13,385 bases of DNA, from NCBI GenBank assembly GCA_029880425.1, contig JAOUOK010000008.1, positions 1 through 13,385 on the forward strand, read 5' to 3'. The translations under genes were made by a program, and so were the position numbers. Shown in pieces: positions 1 through 8,800 of this stretch. Position 1 is the stretch's first letter. The number at the start of each line of letters is the position of its first letter. The notes under the pieces are model-generated. The model had not been told where the DNA came from, searched no databases, and saw nothing but the letters and a program-made list of their open reading frames with translations. This stretch comes from Gammaproteobacteria bacterium. Lineage in GTDB: Bacteria; Pseudomonadota; Gammaproteobacteria; UBA6429; Thiohalophilaceae.

Positions 1-1
1 T

Positions 2-271
2 CTGAGTCAAACAATTGAAATTGATAGCCATGATGAAATCAGCAAAGTAGGAAGTGCAATTAATGAACTTGCCAGCAACCTGCAGGAAGTTGCGAGCTTT
101 ACATCATTAACTGCAACTGACGCTATTGATAAAATACAAACATTAAAAAAAATGAATATTGATAATCCAGAGATTAAAAATATAATTGCCGATATTGAAC
201 AGAACCTGGAATCAATGAGCAACTTTGTAAACTCGTTTAAGTTATTTGGTGACGACAAACGTAATGCTTGA
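2..271 (+). CDS. C-terminal end of a HAMP-containing signalling protein (5' truncated)
   Basis: An open frame enters from the left edge and stops with TGA at 269-271, leaving 89 visible residues. The first ~28 residues (…SHDEISKVGSAINELASNLQE…) match the second amphipathic helix of a HAMP domain, where a D-E-I/L motif precedes a helix ending in N-L-x-E. The remaining ~60 residues are hydrophilic and probably helical, and no kinase, cyclase or methyl-accepting hairpin is visible before the stop. The protein is therefore probably a membrane sensor whose N-terminal sensing part lies outside the window. Its last 8 bases overlap the exporter gene, so the two are probably co-transcribed and translationally coupled. 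HAMP identity is fairly secure; overall function is not known. Confidence 0.7.
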   Translation: MSQTIEIDSHDEISKVGSAINELASNLQEVASFTSLTATDAIDKIQTLKKMNIDNPEIKNIIADIEQNLESMSNFVNSFKLFGDDKRNA

Positions 272-1019
272 AGTTGCTTTAATATTTTTTGGCGTTATTA
301 TCAGTACCATCTCAATAGCAATTGGAATTGGTGGTGGTATTCTATGGACGCCTTTATTAATACTGGTATATAACTTATCCCCTGCCGAAGCCATCGCAAC
401 ATCATTATCTATACAGATAGTTGGTCTTGGCAGTGGTACTTTTGCTTACATGAAAGCTAAGTTAATCCACATACGCCTCTCCATATTACTGTCACTGGTC
501 GCATTACCCGGCGTTATACTCGGCAGTTACATGACGATAAGCCTGGCTGAAGACACGATACAAATGATACTGGGAATCATGGCCATGGTTCTTGCAATTT
601 TATTTGTTGTTAGCAATAACGACGCAGAATCACGCACCAGCTTTAAATTAAACGCAAAAAAATTCCGTAAAGTGGCTGCAATTCCGGGTTTTTTCGGTTT
701 TCTAATGGGCTTTCTTTCTGTTGGAATCAGTGAGTGGCTGATTCCCGCCTTACGCCATAAATTAAAGCTTGATATGCCGCATGCTATTGGAACATCCATT
801 GGTATGATGTTTATCCTGGCAGTCGTATCGTCAACGATACACCTTAATTTATCGGGTAATTTTCAGGGAAATATTTTTCTTTTTGCCTCAATTGGAACAT
901 TAATTGGTGGTCAAATTGGCTCCAGGATATCTCAAAGAATTAATGATGATTTATTAAAACAAAGTTTTATTTACCTGATGACATTAATCGGCATACATCT
1001 TATTTTTCAGGCAATCTAA
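264..1019 (+). CDS. TauE/SafE-family membrane exporter (sulfite/organosulfur exporter-like)
   Basis: The 251-residue protein is almost wholly hydrophobic, with about eight membrane segments. It shows the internal two-fold repeat of the TauE/SafE family: a GIGGGILWTPLLI motif near residues 21-33 is echoed by GFLSVGISEWLIPAL at 149-163, and ATSLSIQ (45-51) by GTSIGMM (176-182). Family members are proposed to export sulfite, sulfoacetate or other small anions across the inner membrane; the substrate here is unknown. I chose the ATG at 264, which overlaps the upstream stop and has a GGTGA about 11 bases before it. The in-frame TTG (246) and GTG (249) are possible alternative starts that would add up to six residues. 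The gene faces the ABC importer operon, so a shared sulfur role is only a guess from proximity. Confidence 0.85.
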   Translation: MLEVALIFFGVIISTISIAIGIGGGILWTPLLILVYNLSPAEAIATSLSIQIVGLGSGTFAYMKAKLIHIRLSILLSLVALPGVILGSYMTISLAEDTIQMILGIMAMVLAILFVVSNNDAESRTSFKLNAKKFRKVAAIPGFFGFLMGFLSVGISEWLIPALRHKLKLDMPHAIGTSIGMMFILAVVSSTIHLNLSGNFQGNIFLFASIGTLIGGQIGSRISQRINDDLLKQSFIYLMTLIGIHLIFQAI

Positions 1020-1025
1020 AAATTA

Positions 1026-1049
1026 AACCCGGAAATCTGCACCCAGGTT
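1026..1049 (-). terminator. Hairpin terminator between convergent exporter and ABC operon
   Basis: AACCCGG (1026-1032) and CCAGGTT (1043-1049) form a 7-bp inverted repeat around a 10-base loop, two bases past the stop codon of the substrate-binding protein gene. In minus-strand RNA the one imperfect position is a G·U wobble, so the stem is fully paired and is followed by UAAUUUUUA, as in a rho-independent terminator. In plus-strand RNA the same position is a C·A mismatch, but AUUUAUUUU follows, so weaker termination of the exporter transcript is also possible. The stem is short; confidence is moderate. Confidence 0.5.
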
Positions 1050-1051
1050 AT

Positions 1052-2074
1052 TTATTTTAAAATTAAATTAATATCTGAAATATTTTCAACTTTCACAGAC
1101 TTAGCAAATTTATCATCAACTAAACCTTTAACATCTGCTTGTTCTAATAATTTGTACTTTTTCATTAACTCTGCCATTTCCAGCATTTCACTCTCTTTCG
1201 GTATATATTGATCATAGAGAATCCTGTTTGCAGGCGTTGTGAATGCATATTCCAGTAACTTAACCGGCTGGTTCCAGTATTTTGCAGCAATTTTAACGGC
1301 TTCTTTAGGTTTTTTACTTGCCCACATACCTGAACGAGCTGCACCATTAACGATATCCTGAACAAGGCCGGGTTCTTTTTGAATTAAATCATTTCTGACA
1401 ACTGCAAGATTACATATGAACTTATCCCATACCTCTTCAACATAAAATACTCTTTCTGAATGCCCACTCATTAATGTTTGTGCCGCGAAAGGTTCACCCA
1501 CGTAATACGCATCTAATGAGCCAGTAGATAACGCTGCAGCCATATCAGGCGGATTCATTTCCACAACATTGATCTGGCCAGTAAGATTTTCTTTTTCAAT
1601 TAAATCAAGGATACTTATATTGTGACCGGAATAGCGCATCGGTACAGCGATAGTTTTACCAATAAGATCCTGAAGTGATTTAACTTTCAGATCTTTACGG
1701 GCAACCATGGTACTTTCATGCCGGTTACCAATATAGACAACTTTTACATCTTCACCCTGTTGCCGTAACACGATTGAAAGAGGCGCTATCATAAAGGCAA
1801 CATCAATTTCACCATTTCTTAAAGATTCTGCCATTTCTGCAAAAGAAGCATACTTTATCGCTTTATAGCGAATACCATTACTGTCTTTACTTGCAAAGTC
1901 GAGTATCGGTGCTGCCAGGTTAGTAATAACCGGCATATAACCCATTTTAATCACCCTTCTTTCACTACGCTCAAAATTAACACTAAAATGCAATGCAGTA
2001 ATCAGGATAAACCAGAGCAGCGCCCCCGTAATAATCTTTGCATTTTTTGATAAATGTGTGAGTTTATGCAACAT
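1052..2074 (-). CDS. NitT/TauT-type ABC transporter substrate-binding protein, membrane-anchored
   Basis: This 340-residue protein resembles NMT1/SsuA/NrtA-like periplasmic binding proteins. After a hydrophobic segment (about residues 14-32) the mature part opens with the family-typical IKMGYMPVITNLAAPIL (42-58). Later come NGEIDVAFM (87-95), the LIGKTIAVP stretch (137-145) and YYVGEPFAAQ (190-199), the last close to the GEPW/F motif of NrtA/CmpA-like proteins. There is no lipobox cysteine, so it is either released by signal peptidase or stays tethered by an uncleaved anchor. The ATG lies 11 bases inside the ATPase gene with AGGTG upstream, which implies translational coupling. It is the last gene of the importer operon. 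The ligand cannot be told from sequence: nitrate, cyanate, bicarbonate, taurine and alkanesulfonates all occur in this superfamily. Confidence 0.85.
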   Translation of the reverse strand: MLHKLTHLSKNAKIITGALLWFILITALHFSVNFERSERRVIKMGYMPVITNLAAPILDFASKDSNGIRYKAIKYASFAEMAESLRNGEIDVAFMIAPLSIVLRQQGEDVKVVYIGNRHESTMVARKDLKVKSLQDLIGKTIAVPMRYSGHNISILDLIEKENLTGQINVVEMNPPDMAAALSTGSLDAYYVGEPFAAQTLMSGHSERVFYVEEVWDKFICNLAVVRNDLIQKEPGLVQDIVNGAARSGMWASKKPKEAVKIAAKYWNQPVKLLEYAFTTPANRILYDQYIPKESEMLEMAELMKKYKLLEQADVKGLVDDKFAKSVKVENISDINLILK

Positions 2075-2855
2075 AACTTACACCTAACATCAAAAATATC
2101 TCGTCACGCAATTCGCTTAAACCGGGATCTTTATTAATATTTCGAGGACGACTAAAATCAAGTTTTCTTGCCATTTTTATTGATGTTGGTCTCTCTGAAA
2201 ACACAATAATCCTGTCAGCCATAACCAACGCATCTTCAATAAAGTGTGTCACCATTATCATGGTCTTACCAATGTATTCATGTATATTAACAACTTCTTC
2301 ACGAATTTTGAGATGGGTAAGATAATCCAGGCCGGTAAATGGCTCATCAAGATAAAGAATATCCGGTTTTACTGCCAGTGCACGGGCAAGCTCAGCTCTT
2401 CTTTGCATGCCACCTGATAACTGACAGGGTAAATTATACTCAAAGCCATTAAGTTCAACTAAATCAATATATTCCTGGATACGTTCATTTTTTTCTTCTT
2501 CATTTTCCATGTGACGTAAACCAAGTTCCACATTATCCCAGACATTCATCCAGGGTAATAAACCATTTTGTTGAAATACAAAAATATGATCGGAACTTGC
2601 TCCCGTTACTTTCTCTTTATCAATAATAACTTCACCTGAACTTGCCGTGTCGAAACCTGCAATAATTCTCAGCAAGGTAGACTTACCACAGCCTGAAGGA
2701 CCAAGAATACATACCATCTCACCCTCTTCAAATTCAAGGTTAATATCATCCAGAACTTTCATTTCTCCTGGCTGTTCAGGATCATCAGGAGCACGCTTAG
2801 TATTACGCCGGTTAACATAGTTCTTAGATAAATTTTTTATTTCAATAAAACTCAT
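2064..2855 (-). CDS. NitT/TauT-type ABC transporter ATP-binding protein
   Basis: A 263-residue nucleotide-binding subunit that powers import at the inner membrane. All ATPase motifs are intact: an A-loop Tyr at ~13, Walker A GPSGCGKST (52-60), Q-loop FVFQQNGLLPW (92-102), signature LSGGMQRRAELARAL (146-160), Walker B ILYLDEPF (166-173) followed by the D-loop GLD, and the H-loop His204. The Q-loop followed by LLPWMNVWDNV is typical of the SsuB/TauB/NrtD group. Between strand 1 and Walker A there is a charged insertion (about residues 15-32, rich in Arg, Asp and Pro) that makes this region longer than in SsuB. The gene starts 23 bases after the permease stop and ends 11 bases inside the binding-protein gene. 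Confidence 0.93.
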   Translation of the reverse strand: MSFIEIKNLSKNYVNRRNTKRAPDDPEQPGEMKVLDDINLEFEEGEMVCILGPSGCGKSTLLRIIAGFDTASSGEVIIDKEKVTGASSDHIFVFQQNGLLPWMNVWDNVELGLRHMENEEEKNERIQEYIDLVELNGFEYNLPCQLSGGMQRRAELARALAVKPDILYLDEPFTGLDYLTHLKIREEVVNIHEYIGKTMIMVTHFIEDALVMADRIIVFSERPTSIKMARKLDFSRPRNINKDPGLSELRDEIFLMLGVSYVA

Positions 2856-2878
2856 TTTAAATCCACAGTATTTTAAAT

Positions 2879-3637
2879 TTAACGCGTAGCTAACCAGTCT
2901 TGTTTACTTAGTTTCTGCATAATCAGGTCGAGAAATAATCCAATAAAACCTATAACAATCATGCCAACCATAACGTAATCCATACGTAATGCGTTTCTTG
3001 AATCAAGAATTAAGTAACCCAGCCCGGATTGAACTGCTATCATTTCAGCAGCAACTACCACTAACCAGGCAACAGCAATGGTTAAGCGTAATGCAGTCAC
3101 TACATCAGGTGTTATCGCAGGGATAACAACTTTTGTTATTGTTTCTTTACCTGAAAAATTAAAGTTTGCCGCAACCTGGAAGTAAATCGGGTTAATAGTT
3201 CGAACAGCAATTGCTGTTGCCACAACAAGAGAAAAGAAACTCGAAAGAAAAATCAGGAATATAGCCGGGTTGTCACCAATACCAAACCACAACATGGCAA
3301 GTGGAATCCAGGCCAGCGGTGAAATGGGGCGAAGAAATTGCACTATTGGATTAACCATGCTGTTTGCGACACGATGCATGCCTAATAAAATGCCCAGCGG
3401 AATACCTAAAATGGCAGCAAGATAAAAACCAACGGTAACACGGTACAGGCTTGCAACAGAGTGATTAAATAATGTGCCATCGAGTAAAAGTTCAAGAAAA
3501 GCTTTAAAAACAATCACAGGGCCAGGGAAAACCTGTTCACTCCAGCCACTAAGTCGAATAGTTGCCTCCCAAACAAACACCAGGATAACTATAGATAATG
3601 TTGGATAAAAAATAGCGGGTTTTATTGGTAATTTCAC
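2879..3637 (-). CDS. NitT/TauT-type ABC transporter permease
   Basis: A 252-residue inner-membrane permease of the binding-protein-dependent family (MetI-like fold), with about six hydrophobic segments. The cytoplasmic coupling loop that docks on the ATPase is seen near residues 156-180: the AANFNFSGKETITKVVIPAI region corresponds to the EAA…G…I…P motif. RPISPLAWIPLAMLWFGIG (103-121) is a hallmark of the SsuC/TauC/NrtB group. The start is a GTG at 3637-3635; no in-frame ATG or other good start lies between it and the upstream in-frame stop at 3650-3652, and no strong Shine-Dalgarno site is visible. As the first gene of the permease-ATPase-binding-protein operon it follows the chemosensory unit by 92 bases, so it probably has its own promoter there. 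Confidence 0.9.
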   Translation of the reverse strand: MKLPIKPAIFYPTLSIVILVFVWEATIRLSGWSEQVFPGPVIVFKAFLELLLDGTLFNHSVASLYRVTVGFYLAAILGIPLGILLGMHRVANSMVNPIVQFLRPISPLAWIPLAMLWFGIGDNPAIFLIFLSSFFSLVVATAIAVRTINPIYFQVAANFNFSGKETITKVVIPAITPDVVTALRLTIAVAWLVVVAAEMIAVQSGLGYLILDSRNALRMDYVMVGMIVIGFIGLFLDLIMQKLSKQDWLATR

Positions 3638-3718
3638 AAATGGGTACTTCTATGCAACAAGATGTCTCTTTTCAATACAAGTAAATATTTAAATGAGTAT
3701 ACAATCTTAATTTAAAAA

Positions 3719-3741
3719 TCGTATCTAAATTAAAGATACGA
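3719..3741 (-). terminator. Hairpin terminator at the end of the chemosensory operon
   Basis: TCGTATCT (3719-3726) and AGATACGA (3734-3741) are a perfect 8-bp inverted repeat with a 7-base loop that contains the ParA stop codon (3730-3732). Read on the minus strand, the stem is followed by ATTTTTAAATTAAG, a short U-rich tract. This placement fits a rho-independent terminator separating the chemosensory unit from the ABC importer operon. The stem is AT-rich, so termination could be partial. Confidence 0.5.
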
Positions 3742-4713
3742 ACCTGTTTTTTCATTCAGCTCAGCAGGAAATAATTTATCATTCACTTCTTTCGCTAACT
3801 GTTGATATTGCCTTGCCGCCTGACTTTCAGAATCATAAATAATTGCTGGAGTCTGAACAATTTCTGATTCCTGAATTTTTTGATCATAATTGATCATTGT
3901 ATGCAGCACTTTTGAACCATATTTATATTTTATCTTTTCCAGTACAACCTGGCTTACAGTATTATTTTTATCCAGTTTGGTAATCAGGACAAACATATCA
4001 ATAAAATGATTAATTTTATTCTGAATAACCTTAATCATACCTTCAATATGATTAATACCATTCATAGATAAATATTCACAAGGTGCCGGTATAATCGCAC
4101 TGGTTGAAGCCAGCAAAGCATTAAGAGTATAAAAGTCACCCGAAGGAGGAGTATCTATCAGGATATAGTCATAGTCCTGCTTCACCTGCAACAACTTATC
4201 ACGCAACATGTACTCAAAATTATCCTGCCCCATATGCGTTTTTGAAAGCAGTGCCATTTTACTGTTTGACGGCAATAAGGATAAGTTATGTTTTGTCTTA
4301 ATTATAAACTTTGTAAGCTCATTACTTTCTGAATCAACCACGTCAAAAAATGAGCGGGCGTCTTTATGCCCGAGTAAAAGTGTTAAGTTTGACTGTATAT
4401 CAAAATCGACAACAAGTACGCGTTTATTCATTTGAGCTAACGAGGTAGCAAGATTTAAACACGTGGTAGTTTTTGCAACACCACCTTTTTGATTACAAAT
4501 TGTAATCACTTTACAGTTTGGATTATCTTTATATTTTGTAGCAACAGTTTCAGCTTTTCTTTTAATGTAAGGAGGCACTTCACTGGTTGAAGAAGGTTTT
4601 TTAACTAAAAAGCCATGGCTGCACTTAGTACAACGAACCTTAAACTCATCCTTAGGTATAGCGTTATCATCAACTCTGTATTTTGTTTTACATTTTCCAC
4701 AGGTTATGATCAT
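3730..4713 (-). CDS. ParA-family ATPase with N-terminal zinc ribbon (chemosensory-array positioning candidate)
   Basis: The 327-residue protein has two parts. Residues 1-35 form an MJ0042-like zinc ribbon with two Cys-x2-Cys knuckles (Cys5/Cys8 and Cys28/Cys31) and a central KYRVDD segment. After a ~30-residue linker, residues 68-315 are a MinD/ParA ATPase: the deviant Walker A is KGGVAKTTT (76-84, signature Lys76 and Lys81), the switch region DFDIQSN (103-109) has Ile where ParA proteins usually have Pro, and Walker B is ILIDTPP (184-190). Being directly downstream of cheA and cheB matches ParC of Vibrio, which localises polar chemosensory arrays, and PpfA of Rhodobacter, which segregates cytoplasmic clusters. 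A role in placing this cluster's array is an inference from context. The Shine-Dalgarno is weak (GCGAG); the start must precede Cys5. No ParB- or ParP-like partner is in the window. Confidence 0.85.
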   Translation of the reverse strand: MIITCGKCKTKYRVDDNAIPKDEFKVRCTKCSHGFLVKKPSSTSEVPPYIKRKAETVATKYKDNPNCKVITICNQKGGVAKTTTCLNLATSLAQMNKRVLVVDFDIQSNLTLLLGHKDARSFFDVVDSESNELTKFIIKTKHNLSLLPSNSKMALLSKTHMGQDNFEYMLRDKLLQVKQDYDYILIDTPPSGDFYTLNALLASTSAIIPAPCEYLSMNGINHIEGMIKVIQNKINHFIDMFVLITKLDKNNTVSQVVLEKIKYKYGSKVLHTMINYDQKIQESEIVQTPAIIYDSESQAARQYQQLAKEVNDKLFPAELNEKTGSYL

Positions 4714-4781
4714 GTTATGTCTCGCTTAAATTCATAAAAAGTTTGTAATAGCTGTCAAATAATCACTAGTCATCATTTTTA

Positions 4782-5852
4782 CTATGACGTAACTACATAA
4801 TTATCCTGTGTTTTTGACCTTACAGCTTTTTCAATTTGTTCACTTAGTTGATCTGCATCCTCGATATAATCAACCACGCCATGTTCAATTGCACATTGTG
4901 TTAAATTTGGATATACACAAGTAGCCGTATTTTGAGCAATAGTGACCCCTGAGTGTTCTTTAATCTCCTCAAATCCCTGTTCACCATCAGCTCCCACGCC
5001 GGTAAGTAATACACCTACAGTATTTTGCTCAAAAATCTCTGCGGCAGTAGAAAACAGTGTATCTAAAGGTTTGCGATTCTCTGTTATATGTTTTAATACG
5101 ACTTCATTACTGTCGTTTAAATGAACACTCATTGGTTCATTGTATGAGCAAATGTAACAACTTCCTGCTTCCAGTACCTGCCCTTCCGAACCCACTTCAA
5201 CTTTCCATGGTGTGTACTTATTAAATTCTTCAACAAATGCGGGAAGAATATTAACGCCAATTTCCTGGATAACAATAACAGCTGCAGGTAAATCAGGTGA
5301 AAGTTTTGACATTATTCGTATAATTGTATTCGGACCACCAAGCGTCGTACCCATTGTAATAATGCTTTCCATGTCATTAAAACCATAACGCTCTGATAGC
5401 TGTTCACGCACATCGATTTTACTTAATTTCACACGATGAACATTGTTAATATTTTCAGCCGCGGCGATTTTCACCCGTTCAACAATTTGATGACCCTGGT
5501 CATGAATATCACGTGAAATTGCACCGGAAAGTTTGGGGAGAAAATCAACAACGCCCAGCCTTAATGCTTCAAAGGTAATATCGCCATGTTCAAACAAAGA
5601 GCTAAGCATAACAATGGGAACAGGTTCATGAATCATAATATGACGAACTGCACTGATTCCGTCCATAATTGGCATATCAACATCAAGTGTAATCACATCA
5701 GGCTTAAGTTGTTTAATTTTTTCTAAAGCATCTTTGCCATTTTTCGCAGTACCAATTACTTCAATATCCGGGTCAGACTCCAAAATATCCCGTACAGCTT
5801 TAACCATAAATGAGGCATCATCTACTATCAGGACTTTTATTTTCTCAGACAT
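4782..5852 (-). CDS. cheB: CheB-like protein with degenerate methylesterase site (predicted pseudo-enzyme)
   Basis: A 356-residue protein with the CheB layout: a receiver domain (3-125), a linker, and a methylesterase-like domain (about 160-345). The receiver looks active, with acidic Asp11/Asp12, phosphoacceptor Asp57 (LDVDMP), Ser84/85 and Lys107. The esterase domain keeps its fold signatures (LGGP at 171-174, LTGVGADG at 283-290 with Asp289, TIAQN at 304-308). However, the nucleophile motif G-A-S-T-G-G reads GTTLGG (168-173), giving Thr170 for Ser. The catalytic His of the Q-H-M motif reads QEI, giving Glu197. Two of three triad residues are therefore lost in an intact frame, and receptor demethylation or deamidation is unlikely. 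It could act as an adaptor, receptor-binding competitor or phosphate sink for CheA. AAGGA lies six bases before the ATG. It sits between cheA (38-base gap) and parA. Confidence 0.85.
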   Translation of the reverse strand: MSEKIKVLIVDDASFMVKAVRDILESDPDIEVIGTAKNGKDALEKIKQLKPDVITLDVDMPIMDGISAVRHIMIHEPVPIVMLSSLFEHGDITFEALRLGVVDFLPKLSGAISRDIHDQGHQIVERVKIAAAENINNVHRVKLSKIDVREQLSERYGFNDMESIITMGTTLGGPNTIIRIMSKLSPDLPAAVIVIQEIGVNILPAFVEEFNKYTPWKVEVGSEGQVLEAGSCYICSYNEPMSVHLNDSNEVVLKHITENRKPLDTLFSTAAEIFEQNTVGVLLTGVGADGEQGFEEIKEHSGVTIAQNTATCVYPNLTQCAIEHGVVDYIEDADQLSEQIEKAVRSKTQDNYVVTS

Positions 5853-5890
5853 ATTAATTCCTTACGATAAGTTAAGCAGACATAATAATA

Positions 5891-8800
5891 TTAATGAAGG
5901 CGTCCACTTGAATCACCAGAGCTGCCAATTGCTTTCGGTTTTGTTGCTTTTAATAACACCGCCTGCTCTTTATGACGTTTAATTTGTCGATTCGCTGTCA
6001 TTTTAACTAATTCATAAACATCAAGAATCAGTGAAATACGACCATCACCCACAATGGTTGCACCTGAGAAACCACTTCTTTCCTGTACATAATCTTCCAG
6101 TGGTTTAATAACTACCTCTTCCTGGCCTAACATTTCATCAACCACGAACCCAATTCTCTGGCCGTCAGTATTAACAATTACGACAAATGATTTATCAAGA
6201 TCCTGGTCTGACTTAACACTAAACAGAGCTGATAAACGGAATATAGGTAATGCGATCCCACGTAAATGAATGACTTCGACGCCTTCAACAAATGAAGTAT
6301 CATTTTGGCTAATACGTACAGTTTCATCTACATTTGCTAATGGAATAGTAAACATATCGCCCCCAACTCTTACCATCAACGCATGAATAATTGCTAAGGT
6401 CAGAGGGATTTTAAGACGCATCAGGGTACCTTTACCCGGTATTGAATCAATATCCAGTGTGCCATTAAGTTTTTCAATATTCTTCTTAACAACGTCCATA
6501 CCTACACCGCGTCCTGATGTGCCGGTAATTTTTTCTGCTGTTGAGAAACCAGGCATAAGTATTAAATTAGTCACATCACGTTGAGACATGCGCTCAACAT
6601 CATCGCGACTATACAAGCCATTACTAACTGCTTTCTCTTTAATTTTTTCCGGATTTAGACCTCTGCCATCATCACGAACTTCAATAACAATATGATTACT
6701 TTCCTGGTAAGCTTCGAGGATTAATTTACCTTGTTCAGGTTTATTATTTCTTAGACGTTCTTCTGATAATTCCAGGCCATGATCAATCGCGTTACGTATA
6801 ATATGAATTAAAGGATCTGAAAGTTCTTCAACAATCATTTTATCCAGTTCTGTTTCTTCACCACGTAATACCAGTTCAACTTTTTTACCCATATTCATTG
6901 TTAAATCATGAACCAGGCGAGGATAGCGGTTGAATAAATGCGATATCGGCAACATCCGCATTTTCATAACCCCTTCCTGGAGTTCATTTGAAGTTCTGCT
7001 TAATGATGAAATAGCTTCACTCAAGCGATAGGTAAATGCACGAAACATTTTCAGTTCTTTTTGATCTACACCAACCATTTCCTTAAGGTACTGTTGCATT
7101 TCACGCATTTCATTAAACAACTGGTAAAAATAAGAACGATCTACAACCAGCTCACCTACCTGGTTCATCAATGCATCAATCTTATCAGCATCAACACGCA
7201 TGGTTTTCTTAATTCTCTTATCTTTATTTTCCTGTTCCTTGGCTTTTGCCTGCTCAGTTTTTTGTTGATTAGGTGATAATTTTTTAGCTGCTTCCAGTGC
7301 ATTCTTCTTGGCCGCAGCAAGATTTTTACTGTCAGATTTATCAGGTGTTACTAATTCATCAAAAACGTTGTTTAATGTTTCATACTCACTATCTGACACT
7401 TTTTGTAAAGAAGCATCCAATGCATTGTTTAAACGTGAAAACAATTGATTATCAAGTGTTTTCTGTAGCATTGATTTATCTTCTTCTACTTCTTCAACAA
7501 TGTCCTCAGTAGTAGTTGTGGCAGCAGGTATATATTCAGTCGTAACTTTATCGGGAATTTTTGTATCATCGAAAGAAGGTACATTAAGATCTTTTAATAC
7601 CGGAAAATGACGGGTTAACTCATCCAGGTAAGATTCCATAAAAGAAAGGTCAATATCTTCACCACTATCTAATTCATCACAAGAATCTTCTAATGAAGAT
7701 GACCAGTGTGAGAGTATTGTTAATAACTCGTCATAGCCCATATAATTTGCTGACGAACGTAAATGCTCAACAGCATCTTTACACTCAAGTAAATGTTCTT
7801 TATCTATCGGGGCTAATTTAAAGTGTGCTGATGCAGATGCAAGAAAGCTAAATTGCTCTTTTACATAATCAACAAAAATATTGAATAATTCTTTATCATT
7901 TTCTTCATCATAACTGATATTTGTTTCAGTTAATGATGCTGATTCTTTATTCGATGTTAATGAGGTGTCACCAGGAATTTTTTCATCAGTAACATGTGCA
8001 GAAACACCTGCAGAAATTAACTCGCTTAACTGTGCAATCAATTCATCAACTGAAGAGCGCTCCTCTTCAAACGAATCCAGCTCCGAAACTAACTGAACTA
8101 TACGGTCACGCCCGGTAATTAACAGTTGGACGATAACCCTGTTAGTTTGTATATTTCCCTGCCGTAACAAGTCCAGTAAGTCTTCAAGACGATGTGACAG
8201 GCGGGAAATTTTATCCAGTCCTGTTAACTGTGATGCACCTTTAATGTTGTGCATAGTTCGAAATATGTCATTTAATAAATCCAGGTTACCAAGTTCATTA
8301 TTTAACTGTAGTAACAGGGACTCCATTTCATCTAAATGTTCCCTGGATTCATCCACAAAATCATTAATTAAAGACATATTAATTGCAGGAGCTGACGCAC
8401 TTGATTCTGCAACAGCAGGGGTAACAGTTTCTGTAATTCCTTGCTCTTGTGGAATTATATTTTCCTGTGCGGGTTTTGAGTCTTCTCTGTCTGCATAAAC
8501 AGATGTTTTACTATCAGCTAGCTGTGGATAGCGGGCCAGTAAATCATCAAGATAAACATCCATAAAATCAAGAAATGCATCGTTACCGATTGCAATATCT
8601 TTAGCTGCTTCTTCAAGTGAAGATGACCAGTTAGAAAATAAACTGGTTAATTCATCATACCCCATATAATTTGCAGAAGATTTAAGACGATTCACTGCAT
8701 CCATGCATTCCTGAATATGTTCAGCATCAGGAGGCACCTGTTTAAAATGTTCCGTAGCTACTGATAACAGGCTAAACTGTTCTACCAGGTGTTCAATAAA

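Noticed and set aside
7..258. Minus-strand open frame of 83 codons at the left edge
   Set aside because: It lies entirely opposite the HAMP-coding frame, which has clear homology; its hydrophobicity is a mirror of the helix codons on the other strand.
3696..3701. TATACT on the minus strand as a -10 box for the ABC operon
   Set aside because: It matches five of six bases, but no acceptable -35 box lies 16-18 bases upstream and the region is very AT-rich, so the match may be chance. A promoter in 3638-3729 is still likely.
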